In this document: positions 39,651 to 48,720 of the stretch, in pieces
Layout: every line of letters begins with the position of its first letter
How positions within the stretch are numbered: the stretch's first letter is position 1
DNA from: Rhynchopus sp. YZ270_cl-10
Taxonomy: Eukaryota > Euglenozoa > Diplonemea > Diplonemida > Diplonemidae
Reading direction: 5' to 3'
Assembly (NCBI GenBank): GCA_964035575.1
Contig: OZ037874.1
Span: 186,001-250,000, forward strand
Length of the DNA stretch: 64,000 bases
The notes under the pieces: generated by a model
What the model was told of the DNA's origin: nothing
The model's database searches: none
Seen by the model: the letters and a program-made list of their open reading frames with translations, nothing else
Position numbers and translations under genes: made by a program

Positions 39651-40518
39651 TCATTGTCGACTTTCGGCTGCCTGCAGTCCTGCGACAACGTTCTGTGTGG
39701 TCAGAGGGGTGTTAAATGCGATAACATCACTATTTCTCAAGAGAATTGAACAAAGAAAACAACAACAGACACAACCCACCTGCCGCGCACCTGCCCCGAT
39801 ACAGTATTTCATCATCATAATACACATTCAAGAGCACCACGGTACATACCTCCAACCTCTGGTTTTGCTCGTTGAGGACGTCCATCTGGACCTGCATAGA
39901 TCGCATTTCTTCCAGCACTTGTTTTAACAGTTGTGTCTTTGTGTTCCCCACACGGTCACCACCTCCTCCTCCTCCTCCTCCTCCTCCTACACTACCCATC
40001 GCACCCCCCGACACCGCACTCACAGACCCTACCGACAAAACCGAATCCAAAGGACGAACCCTTAATGCCGAGACCTCCGACACGACTGGCTGGATCCCGA
40101 GGGCGTCGTACGCCCCCACCACACGCACCGACGCTGCCTCTCTGCTGTGCTGTCTCTGCACCAGAGGTTGCTCGACCTCTCCCTTTTCAGCACCCAGCCC
40201 ACCCACAGAGCGCAGTGCGTTCGAAGTGGACCACGACACCATCAGCTCCCCCGCAGGCTCGACCTGAAGGGGTTTGTGGCCAAAGGGCTGTGCGCTGTCG
40301 AGGGGCAGCTTTGCCTGCCCGACCTTGCTGTAGCCATTCATCAGCTCGAAGACGAGGAGGGTGCCGTGGACGTCCACATCCACCTCAAAGTCGTCACCCC
40401 ACACAGGGCTTTGCGTAGCAGATAGGACACGTGTCTGACGACGTCCCCCAGGCGAGAGAAGGAGCACCGAAGTGCACGCCTCAACCCCCTTCGCTAGGAG
40501 GACTGTTAAGAGCACCAT
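39651..40518 (-). CDS. C2-domain protein with C-terminal coiled coil
   Basis: Two exons: 40518-39850 (223 codons, phase 0) and 39692-39651, joined across GTATGT...CCACACAG, giving 236 residues. Residues 1-90 look like a C2 domain: LLTVLLAKGVEAC, LLLSPGGRRQTRVL, TQSPVWGDDFEVDV, LLVFELMNGYSKVGQAKLPL. Few calcium-type aspartates are visible, so calcium binding is doubtful. A linker with a ten-glycine run, encoded by a CCT microsatellite, leads into a coiled coil (LLKQVLEEMRSMQVQMDVLN). The coil continues smoothly across the splice into NVVAGLQAAESRQ and stops, which supports the exon join. It may tether something to membranes; the family is not identified. Confidence 0.75.
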
Positions 40519-40790
40519 AAGAGGAGGGGGTGTGGGGCCTTGAGGTGAAGGTCACGCTTGATGGGAAGGGGGGTGGTGTACTGCCAACTGGAAATTACCC
40601 TGAGTGCTTGGCATCAGATTTGTCCACCAATTGATATTCATTGAAAGGGGGGAAAAAATAGAAGCCTTTTTTTTTTCTAGTTTAGCGGTTCCTTTTTTTG
40701 AACATCGTTTGCACAATTTTTGTGAAGCCCTCTCGGAGGAAGGCCTTTTTTTTGCGTAAAAAATAACTATTTCTATGGTTGTTTCTGTAT
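40519..40790. other. Intergenic, C2 gene upstream region
   Basis: No gene seen. A fragment of the GCCCTCTCG dispersed repeat lies at about 40728. Confidence 0.4.
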
Positions 40791-41441
40791 CAGGGTATAA
40801 GCTTGGTACTCAGAATTAGGTTCAAAAACCTAATTCTGAAATTTTTCGGGAAAAAAAAAAAAAAAAAAAAAAGTTCTGTAGAGTGGTTCAGACCCGTTCT
40901 ACTTGTCAAAAAATCTCAGGAGAAGAAGATATGGAGAGGTGAGTGCTCAAACGTCCCAAAAAAGTCAAAATCGGGTGTTGGGAAAAAAAAAAGTTGCGTA
41001 CCGTGCGCCTGCGGCGCAAGCAGCTCCCACCAACGCAGTTCCATTTTATGGGAACATTTTTTAAAAATGTTCGTGGCTTCGCCAGGAACCTTTAGGTACC
41101 ATGACCGCTGCTTACTGATAAGAAGGCTGACACCCACTACGGCTTGTGGACGGCCACCGTAGAGTACAATGTACAGCATGGTGAGAGGAAAGAGCAAATG
41201 TCGCTGATTCGGAGGAACTCTGACCGGGCTTGGGGAACATGCGTCTCTCCGCCGGAGGCCACGACGAAGGAGCTTTGCAGGGGTTTTCGCGCGAAGCGCG
41301 AAAAATTTTTTTTGGACCATCAACAGAACTTTTTCAAAACCCAAAATCCTGGCGGCGGGGCTGGTCTATAACCCCACCAAAAAAAAAAAAATTCAAAAAA
41401 CCTAATTCTGGAAAAAATCCAAAATCCAAGCTTATACCCTG
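40791..41441 (+). mobile_element. 651-bp non-autonomous hAT element with 8-bp target duplication
   Basis: The ends read CAGGGTATAAGCTTGG inward on both sides, a 16-bp perfect terminal repeat. ttctgtat flanks both (40783-40790 and 41442-41449). A second inverted pair, aacctaattctg, lies just inside. At about 41126-41175 the plus strand encodes KADTHYGLWTATVEYN, which resembles KGDTHYDLWSSGKYKS at the N-terminus of the transposase at 18222, so this looks like an internally deleted relative. Near the 3' end it shares the block AGCTTTG...TTTTCGCGCGAAGCGCG with that transposon. Confidence 0.85.
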
Positions 41442-41449
41442 TTCTGTAT

Positions 41450-41753
41450 CGGCATACAAAAAAAAAACATCAAACCCTCTTGGGGGGGGAGGAAGTGTAG
41501 GGTACATCCCTGTACACTTTTCCCTATGTGTGTAGAAGATGCAAGCAGAGAATGACTCTCAATGCAGGCATCCAGATGAAAGCATAAGCGAAAAGAAAAC
41601 CTGATGACTTGCCCTGTACCGTAGTGTGAAACGGAGGGGGGGTGGGAGTGGGTGCACAAAAACCACTCATCGACCTATGTCCCCACCTTGGCCCCGTACC
41701 AACAGAGCAACACACCCTCTCTCTGTCTCTCTCTCTCCTCTCTCTGTCTCTTC
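41450..41753. other. Intergenic, PH gene 3' flank
   Basis: Contains a CT-rich tract (41709-41755) and a diverged piece of the 9425-type dispersed repeat (about 41535-41585). No gene is seen. Confidence 0.45.
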
Positions 41754-42665
41754 TCAAAGCAACGGGGTCATATGTTTGGCAAGGATACGTTCTGTGCGCG
41801 CTTTTCGGTAGCGACTGGTGAGGCGGGAGAGGGTTTCGTACCATATCCGGAATTTGTCAGCACGTGCAGTCCCGAGGAGCACAGTGCGTTCCAAGGTCTT
41901 GAGCACGATGATGTAGAATTTGCCGACCCCACGCTGGCCCAGCACGTTGTGGTCGACGTTGTTCGTTTCGATGGCGAGCACCTCCTGAAGGCGAATCCAG
42001 TCTGAGAGGAAGTGGTCGAGCTGGTTCGTCTTCGCCCAGTACAGCTGCCAGCGCTTCCGGTCCAGCCAGAACCACCGCCGATGCTGCACATCCGCACCCT
42101 GACTCCACTTATAGAACCAATCGCCATGCAGCAACGCCTGCACCCCTTCCTCCAACCCTACAGACGCACTCATCGCCTCGCTTTCCTGTCCAAACAACTC
42201 CTGCGACCGCTTCAGCTCCATCTCTCGCCACGCAGGCGAACCGGGCTGTGGTGACAACGACGGCCGCGCCACCCAATTCCTCGGGTCCTTTGCTGGGTCG
42301 TACTCTTCTTCAGGCAAGGCTGCTGGGCCCTCTGGGATGCTGCCTCTCTGGGGTGGTGGCTGCTGGGCCCTTGGGCTTTCTAATCCATATCGAGGCATTT
42401 GCCGTGGCACGTAGCTTGGTGTGGGGGAGCTGCGTTGGTGTGTGTGCTGTGACGCGTCTGGAGGGGGCGAGCCATGAGGCCTGCGGACACCCATGGATTG
42501 GGAAGGGCGTGGCTGTGGCTGGGCATGTGCGGGATGTACATGATGCGCGTGAGACTGCGGCTGCGACTGCGACTGCTCAGCAAACACCGGAGACCGTACC
42601 GGAACAACGCTAGGGGGAGGTGACTGCGCAGATCGGGTGGAGTAACTGTAGTGGTGTTGGGACAT
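41754..42665 (-). CDS. PH-domain protein with proline/glutamine-rich N-terminus
   Basis: 303 residues from the ATG at 42665 (MSQHHYSYSTRS). A second in-frame ATG 12 codons upstream is less likely, because the chosen one follows an A-run as in the ELAPOR-like gene. The first ~150 residues are disordered (P, Q, S, H rich). Roughly residues 180-285 form a PH domain: LLHGDWFYKWSQ, RRWFWLDRKRWQLYWAKT, FYIIVLKTLERTVLLG, and DKFRIWYETLSRL with the tryptophan of the final helix. The WFYKW...RRWFWLD...LYW pattern recalls the Mcp5/Num1 type, which binds phosphoinositides at the cell cortex; that assignment is tentative. Confidence 0.82.
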   Translation of the reverse strand: MSQHHYSYSTRSAQSPPPSVVPVRSPVFAEQSQSQPQSHAHHVHPAHAQPQPRPSQSMGVRRPHGSPPPDASQHTHQRSSPTPSYVPRQMPRYGLESPRAQQPPPQRGSIPEGPAALPEEEYDPAKDPRNWVARPSLSPQPGSPAWREMELKRSQELFGQESEAMSASVGLEEGVQALLHGDWFYKWSQGADVQHRRWFWLDRKRWQLYWAKTNQLDHFLSDWIRLQEVLAIETNNVDHNVLGQRGVGKFYIIVLKTLERTVLLGTARADKFRIWYETLSRLTSRYRKARTERILAKHMTPLL

Positions 42666-43078
42666 TTTTTTTTTCCCCTCTGTGTTCGTTCTATTGAACA
42701 AATAAAATAAATCGGGGAAAATGCCCTATCTTTTTGCGTGTTTCGGACCGAGCTAGGTGGTTAGATCTGCATTCACTTTCGCGCCATTTTCTGGGACCTT
42801 TCTCTGTGATATTTGCGGTGTGGGAGGGAATAAAAGAAAAGAGCAGCGGTGTATGCGCCATTTGAGAACTTTAGCACATCCGAGGATGATCTCCACTATG
42901 TTTCTTCTTTTTCCTTTTCCTTTTTGTTCTTTCCCCCCTCGCTGGAAAGCTTGGGGCAAGTCTACTAGAGAAACCCCTTTTGTGGGCCAACGCCTCATCC
43001 GCGCTTTTACTCACTTCCCCCCTCCCCACCTCCCCCCCTCCTCCCTCCTCCTCCGGCCGCTGCCCTTCCCCTCTCCCC
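42666..43078. other. Intergenic, upstream of the PH gene
   Basis: Pyrimidine-rich tract at about 43018-43080 and no convincing gene. Confidence 0.4.
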
Positions 43079-43975
43079 TCAATGCCATACAGGCCTTGTG
43101 TCAATTGTACCATCAATAATGGCACGTCTGTGAGGTCCTACTCCACTTGGCGCTTCTGGAGGGGGTGCGGGAACTGTCGAGGTGATTCGCTTCATCACGA
43201 GAACGTCTGACGGGGCAACGAAAGGGGGTTGCGGGACTGCCCTTTGGAACACCTGCGGAGGGACGACGAGGGGCGGGCGGGCGACGGGGTGGATGAGCCC
43301 GAACACGTTGTCGCCCTTTTGCAGTGCCGTCTCGCGCAGCATTTGTGCGTGCTGTGCGTCGTTCTGGTTGAAGTGTCTCAACACCTCATGCTTGGTCCCC
43401 ACCCTCCCTGCAGGACGCAACGGAAACAAAGGCATTGACCCCATGGCACCGTCTTTGCCCAACCCCCCATCTGCCTTCACCTCCGCCACCAATGCGCTGT
43501 GTGCATGCTCCTTCAGCATCCTATCTGCGCGAGACGACACAGAAATCCGTTCGTCGCACCGCACCCGACGAGACGGCCCGCTCTCGAGCTCCTCAGCGCT
43601 TGGCGCACAGGGCGGTGCGTGGCGGCGTTGTACTGGACGCCACTCTGCACAGCTCTTTGTTGCTTGGAGTGCACGCTTCCCAGCACCACGTGGCGTGGCA
43701 GGGTGCGGCAGGTGCTCCGCACAGTGCGCTCGGCCACGGAGGTGATACTCGTAGGGGCTGTCCCAAGGGGCATGTCTGTCGCGTTCGGTTAGCGCACCGC
43801 GGTTGTGGGAACGGCCTTCTGTGCGTAGTGGTGTGTGTCGTGCGGTGCTAGGAATGCCGGAGCAGATGTCTGCTAGGTGTGTGGTGGTGGTGGTGTTGCT
43901 GTGCGTCAACCTCCCCTTCTTCCCAACAGGGAAGTTCGGTGGGCACGGCACATCGCAGGGTTCAGTCTGTGGCAT
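43079..43975 (-). CDS. Unrecognised 298-residue protein
   Basis: ATG at 43975 to stop at 43079. The product is rich in R, P, A and H, with no signal peptide or membrane segment. Stretches with ordinary protein character include RADRMLKEHAHSALVAEVK, VGTKHEVLRHFNQNDAQHAQ and MLRETALQKGDNVFGLIHPV, then a proline-rich C-terminus (PAPPPEAPSGVGPHRR). The helical middle and proline-rich end suggest a structural or cytoskeletal protein, but no family is recognised. The first ~90 residues are the least protein-like, so the true start may lie downstream or an intron may be read through. Confidence 0.5.
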   Translation of the reverse strand: MPQTEPCDVPCPPNFPVGKKGRLTHSNTTTTTHLADICSGIPSTARHTPLRTEGRSHNRGALTERDRHAPWDSPYEYHLRGRAHCAEHLPHPATPRGAGKRALQATKSCAEWRPVQRRHAPPCAPSAEELESGPSRRVRCDERISVSSRADRMLKEHAHSALVAEVKADGGLGKDGAMGSMPLFPLRPAGRVGTKHEVLRHFNQNDAQHAQMLRETALQKGDNVFGLIHPVARPPLVVPPQVFQRAVPQPPFVAPSDVLVMKRITSTVPAPPPEAPSGVGPHRRAIIDGTIDTRPVWH

Positions 43976-44159
43976 TATGTACAGTTTTCCATGTGGGAGA
44001 GAAGGTAGGGTGGGAGAGGGGGAGGAAGTCTGTGTGGGGATGGAGGGAGACGGATACTGCTAGGTCTGTGAAATCTGGGAAGATTTCTGAGATGTGGAAG
44101 TGCCAGGAGAAGTGGGCTTTCCCTGAGTCAAACTCAAAGTTCCAGAGTTTTGTATTTAG

Positions 44160-45057
44160 AAGCTTTTTTTAGTCACTGAAGCAGTGGTGGGTTTGTCCAT
44201 GCAGTGATGTTCTTATGGAGAGCAGGCCGAGTGAGCTTCTGTTTGCGGAGGACTCTGGGAGTCAAATTTACGATTGTTTCTGCCCACCTTGCACAACGTT
44301 CTGAAAGAAGCATTGACGACAATGAAAGCGGCTACACTGATAGGTTAGCGCAACGCGATGTGTTGCTGACATATCTGCTTTCTGTAAATATGCGCTTCGC
44401 CAGACGCCATAGGTACACACAGAATCAAGAGAAGGCCTTGATAAAGGCTTTACGATATGGCAGGGAGACACTCTCTTCGAGGATGCCAACGATCTTGCCA
44501 GAGGAGGAAGGGGGGGTGGTAGGCAAGTACATCAAGCTGTGCGAAGAAGCGGTGCCTCAGAGAAAGTTGACGTTGTGATAGCGCGCACATGAGTTGCTGA
44601 AATGAATCGACGAAGGCCTATAGAGGAACAGCTGGATACCACGCAGAACCTCCGAGCAGCGTGCAGCTACTAAAATGCCACTGCTCACTGGGTGTCAGGA
44701 AAACACACACACACACACGAGATCATCAATATAAAGAGCAACGGCACCTACAACCCGTACGCCAAGCAGATGGAGAAAGTGGGATTTGTTACAGAAGCGT
44801 GGTGTCTTCTACTTTCCTGATCCTGATGTAGCTGAAGGGTGGTTGAGGTAAAACGGATCGCAGAGGAACGCCAAGCAAACCCGTGCTCACAGGCAAAGCC
44901 CGCTAAGGACCTCCCCCCTCCCCTACAGTTGCCAGAGTATCCAGGCTCAGAGCTGCCTCTCTGGAGGGTTGAGACGAGGCCGAAGTCCCAGGAGAAGCCA
45001 AAGGGGGAAGAGGACCTGGCACGGCGAAGGTGAGAATCATTGTAATATGCAGACAAA
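44160..45057 (+). other. Coding-like fragments, unresolved
   Basis: A plus-strand frame at 44204-44578 encodes 124 residues, including RARRHRYTQNQEKALIKALR-like basic helical sequence (segment RRHRYTQNQEKALIKALRYG) and EEGGVVGKYIKLCEEAVPQR. Further plus-strand stretches with protein-like content follow near 44735-44800 (SNGTYNPYAKQMEKVGFVTE), 44800-44850 (KRGVFYFPDPDVAEGWL) and 44934-45033 (LPEYPGSELPLWRVETRPKS), separated by possible GT-AG sites that do not join in a consistent frame. It could be a decayed gene or element. An (AC)9 run lies at about 44701-44718. Confidence 0.3.
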
Positions 45058-45133
45058 TATTGAAGGGAAAGAAAAACGAAGACGTGGCGGGGTTGCTTTG
45101 TTTGTGGGTTTTGTTGTTCGTCCTAAATAATGA

Positions 45134-45245
45134 CCTGATTTTTACCCCGTGATACGGCGCGTAAAGGCCCGAAAAGGCCAAACCCCACCCACTTTTCCCA
45201 GCTACTACGCGCCTATACTCGCCTATACGCGGGGTAAAAATCAGG
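45134..45245. mobile_element. 112-bp MITE inserted in the outermost astacin spacer
   Basis: The ends are CCTGATTTTTACCCC and its exact reverse complement GGGGTAAAAATCAGG. The other array units read gttcgtcataaatagcc uninterrupted at this place (for example 47811-47827), whereas here the sequence is split with aaata-like sequence on both sides. The empty sites prove insertion after the unit had duplicated, or loss by homogenisation elsewhere. Confidence 0.85.
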
Positions 45246-46153
45246 CGAAAATAGCCAAAAAAGAAACAAAAAGGCAAAACGAAAGTGATGGGGTGGAAAT
45301 ATGCTTCTCAGGGCACATCATTAACAACTGGGGGTTTGGATGAAGAGTGCAGGGGGTTCTTGCTCTGTACTGCCCTGAAGGACGTAGAAAAAGGGGAACA
45401 GCAAGAAAAAAAACTATAGAGCACCATTGCTGTGGACGCTTTGCTGTACAGCGCTTATCTCCTTCGTCACCCCAACTATGAGAGTGAGGATTGTATCATA
45501 ATGGATAGATATGGCGCACAAAGGTGTTTTGCTGATGGTGACAGAGTGAGTTGGGCATTTGAAAAAATAAAAAGTAAAAAGGGAAAACTCATGTCTAAAC
45601 AAACAGTTGTAATGAAACGGGTGTCAAAAAACAAAAGGGGGCAAAATTGAAAGAAAGGGGAGTGTGTGAACGGGGGCGGTGCACAAACACCAAATAATAA
45701 TGATGTGTGACGTTGAAAGTGCAATACAGTGTGCTGTTCAGTTCTTCAATTCACAACAAAAAAACGCTGATAATAAAAAATCACACCAACACTGTCAAGA
45801 CACAAAGAACTGTTGTGGTCGGCAGAGAACAGCGGGTCACCGTCCAACCACAGCAGCCAAGGAGTCTCGTATTGTGTGCTGTTCATGTGTGGCTACAACC
45901 GGCTGGGCCGGTGTTCTATAAAACAAAGAGAATGGGGGAAACGATAAGATCAAGATAGAAGATGAAGGTGAGAACGGGGTTCTGCTGGATTACATTCTAT
46001 ATCCGTTCAAAAAGGCACGGGGTGGGGAAATCAAAAGCATTCGGAATGAAACATTCAAAAGCAACAATTGAGAACACAAGACTCGCAGACAGTAAAGTGC
46101 GAACAGTCTTCGGGTGGCCAATTGAACTATGAACTGGCTTGACTCATGCGGTC

Positions 46154-47695
46154 CTACCTCCTGCATGACTTCCGCCGCCTGTTGCCCACGCACCTCAGTC
46201 CAGATGCACAACACGACTCCTGCCCAATGCACGAACGGTTCTCACGGAGGCTGCTCCTGCACTGTGTTGGCGGTGTTGGCGGTGTTGTTGGTGTCGTGGG
46301 TGTCGTGGGAGCACCACCCCCAAGCACACGGCACGACCTCCGGCGACTTGCACTGCATGCAGTCATGCACCTTGCGGAACGTGAGTTCAGCTCGTAGCAA
46401 GTGGTGCCCGATACACAGCAGTCTGGCGAGGAGCGGCAGCTGTCCGACACCTGCAGCGTTCGTCCGTTGCAGGTCGACGGAGATGGTGCTGTGACTGGTG
46501 CAGGTGTTCTCACAGGTGGGCTCGACGTTGTCGGGGGGCTGAGCGTCCTTGGCGGGGTTGGTGTCCTGACAGGCGGGCTCGGGGGGCTTGGCGTCCTCAG
46601 AGGAGGGGCTGTCCCGGGAGGCGGGCTTGCTGTCCCCACCACAGCCCCCTCAACACGCACGCTGACACGGCACTCAGAGACAGGGCCGTCGGATGCTGTG
46701 AAGGTTGCAGCCAAGACAAACGTGCGGCCCGCGTCGTTGCGTGTCGGTGTGTAGCGCAGGCCTGCGTAGCCTGTGTCGGTGATCGTTGTCCCGGAAGGTG
46801 TCAGGAGCTGTGTGTTGGGTGCGTTTGTGTTTGGGTACGTGACACGCATGGAGCGTGTTGTGGTGTAGAGTGCGTTGAAGTCGACACTGAAGTCCTCACC
46901 CACAGGGATCACGAGTGTGGTGCTCTCGCTCTGTGAGGCAATGCAGCGGGGTGCAGCGAACCGTGTGGAGCAGCTGTTGTACATGAACTCAATCGCAGCC
47001 ACGTCGCCTGCACTCAGCCCGCTGCGCTGGCCAATTGGCTGTGGCGAGATGATTGTTGGCTGACGTCCAATTCTGAAGCCGTTCGGTCCATAGTGCATGA
47101 TCGACCCGTAGTCGTACTTGCCCAGGTCACGTCCACTCGCGCCGTTCTTTCTGAAGTTGTTTTCCAAGCCCTCCTGCACCTGTGAGAGGTCGACCGTAAC
47201 GTAGTTGTCTCTGTCCTTCCGCGACTGCTCGTGCGAAAGACCCAGGGAGTGACCGATCTCGTGAATTGCCGCTCCCGTTGAGCACCCGCCGGCAAGGTTG
47301 ATGGTGTTGACACCTGCTGAGCGAGTACCGATGGGCGAACTGCACCCATTTCCATTTTGGAAGCGGATGTACGGACGTGGGCACGATGCGTCCGAGGCAC
47401 ACTGGTTGAAACGGAAGCACGTCTTCGCCTCCCAATCCCGCACTGCGTTTGCAATACGTGAATCAGAAGAGCTGAGCGACGTTGCGACAGCGTAGTTCAC
47501 AGCCTCACCCACAGGGAACAGCTGCGACGCACGTGTCAGCGGTGTGGCCCCAAGCACCTTCCCAGCACGGTCAGTCTCCACAGGCACCTGGATGTCACCT
47601 TCAACAATGCTGAAGTCGTAATCCCAGTCGGGACGTCCACCACTCGCAGACACAGCAGCACACATGCTCAGGACTACCAAGGGTGACGTCTTCAT
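46154..47695 (-). CDS. Secreted astacin metalloprotease, array copy 1
   Basis: 513 residues from the ATG of a clear signal peptide (MKTSPLVVLSMCAAVSASG); in-frame codons upstream belong to the leader. The propeptide has VEGDIQVP, matching the FxGD aspartate-switch motif of astacins. The catalytic domain (about 45-250) has the zinc site H145-E146-x2-H149-x5-H155 in HEIGHSLGLSHEQSRKDRD and the Met-turn S198-I-M-H-Y202, where the tyrosine is the usual fifth ligand; all expected residues are present. Residues 251-350 look like a beta-sandwich (cadherin/Ig-like) domain, followed by a Ser/Thr/Pro-rich linker. Two cysteine modules, C409-C443 and C479-C511, share spacing C-x9/10-C-x5-CC-x5-C-x8/9-C, typical of knottins. 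A secreted endopeptidase is expected. Two TTP repeats fewer than the longest form would allow; the short (2567-bp) unit type. Confidence 0.93.
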   Translation of the reverse strand: MKTSPLVVLSMCAAVSASGGRPDWDYDFSIVEGDIQVPVETDRAGKVLGATPLTRASQLFPVGEAVNYAVATSLSSSDSRIANAVRDWEAKTCFRFNQCASDASCPRPYIRFQNGNGCSSPIGTRSAGVNTINLAGGCSTGAAIHEIGHSLGLSHEQSRKDRDNYVTVDLSQVQEGLENNFRKNGASGRDLGKYDYGSIMHYGPNGFRIGRQPTIISPQPIGQRSGLSAGDVAAIEFMYNSCSTRFAAPRCIASQSESTTLVIPVGEDFSVDFNALYTTTRSMRVTYPNTNAPNTQLLTPSGTTITDTGYAGLRYTPTRNDAGRTFVLAATFTASDGPVSECRVSVRVEGAVVGTASPPPGTAPPLRTPSPPSPPVRTPTPPRTLSPPTTSSPPVRTPAPVTAPSPSTCNGRTLQVSDSCRSSPDCCVSGTTCYELNSRSARCMTACSASRRRSCRVLGGGAPTTPTTPTTPPTPPTQCRSSLRENRSCIGQESCCASGLRCVGNRRRKSCRR

Positions 47696-48720
47696 CTTGT
47701 GGTGACTCTCTTCTTGTGTATGTGGAATCTGTTGTGTGCAGGTGGGTGAGTGTGAAAACGCTGTTGAAATGAAGAAGTGGCGGGGTTGCTTTGTTTGTGG
47801 GTTTTGTTGTTCGTCATAAATAGCCAAAAAAAAGAAACAAAAAGGCAAAACGAAAGTGATGGGGTGGAAATATGCTTCTCAGGGCACATCATTAACAACT
47901 GGGGGTTTGGATGAAGAGTGCAGGGGGTTCTTGCTCTGTACTGCCCTGAAGGACGTAGAAAAAGGGGAACAGCAAGAAAAACACTATAGAGCACCATTGC
48001 TGTGGACGCTTTGCTGTACAGCGCTTATCTCCTTCGTCACCCCAACTATGACAGTGAAGATTGTATCATAATGGATAGATATGGCGCACAAAGGTGTTTT
48101 GCTAATGGTGATAGAGTGAGTTGGGCATTTGAAAAAATAAAAAGGAAAAAGGGAAAACTCATGTCTAAACAAACAGTTGTAATGAAACGGGTGTCAAAAA
48201 ACAAAAGGGGGCAAAATTGAAAGAAAGGGGAGTGTGTGAACGGGGGCGGTGCACAAACACCAAATAATAATGATGTGTGACGTTGAAAGTGCAATACAGT
48301 GTGCTGTTCAGTTTTTCAATTCACAACAAAAAAACGCTGATAATAAAAAATCACACCAACACTGTCAAGACACAAAGAACTGTTGTGGTCGGAGAACAGC
48401 GGGTCACCGTCCAACCACAGCAGCCAAGGAGTCTCGTATTGTGTGCTGTTCATGTGTGGCTACAACCGGCTGGGCCGGTGTTCTATAAAACAAAGAGAAT
48501 GGGGGAAACGATAAGATCAAGATAGAAGATGAAGGTGAGAACGGGGTTCTGCTGGATTACATTCTATATCCGTTCAAAAAGGCACGGGGTGGGGAAATCA
48601 AAAGCATTCGGAATGAAACATTCAAAAGCAACAATTGAGAACACAAGACTCGCAGACAGTAAAGTGCGAACAGTCTTCGGGTGGCCAATTGAACTATGAA
48701 CTGGCTTGACTCATGCGGTC

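Noticed and set aside
46401-46754. 117-residue frame opposite the astacin linker
   Set aside because: Antisense to the Pro/Ser/Thr-rich linker; its composition mirrors that low-complexity coding strand.
48002-48220. 72-residue plus-strand frame repeated in every astacin spacer
   Set aside because: Conserved only because the spacers are identical; no recognisable family, and the diverged outer copy (45432-45650) shows mostly replacement changes.
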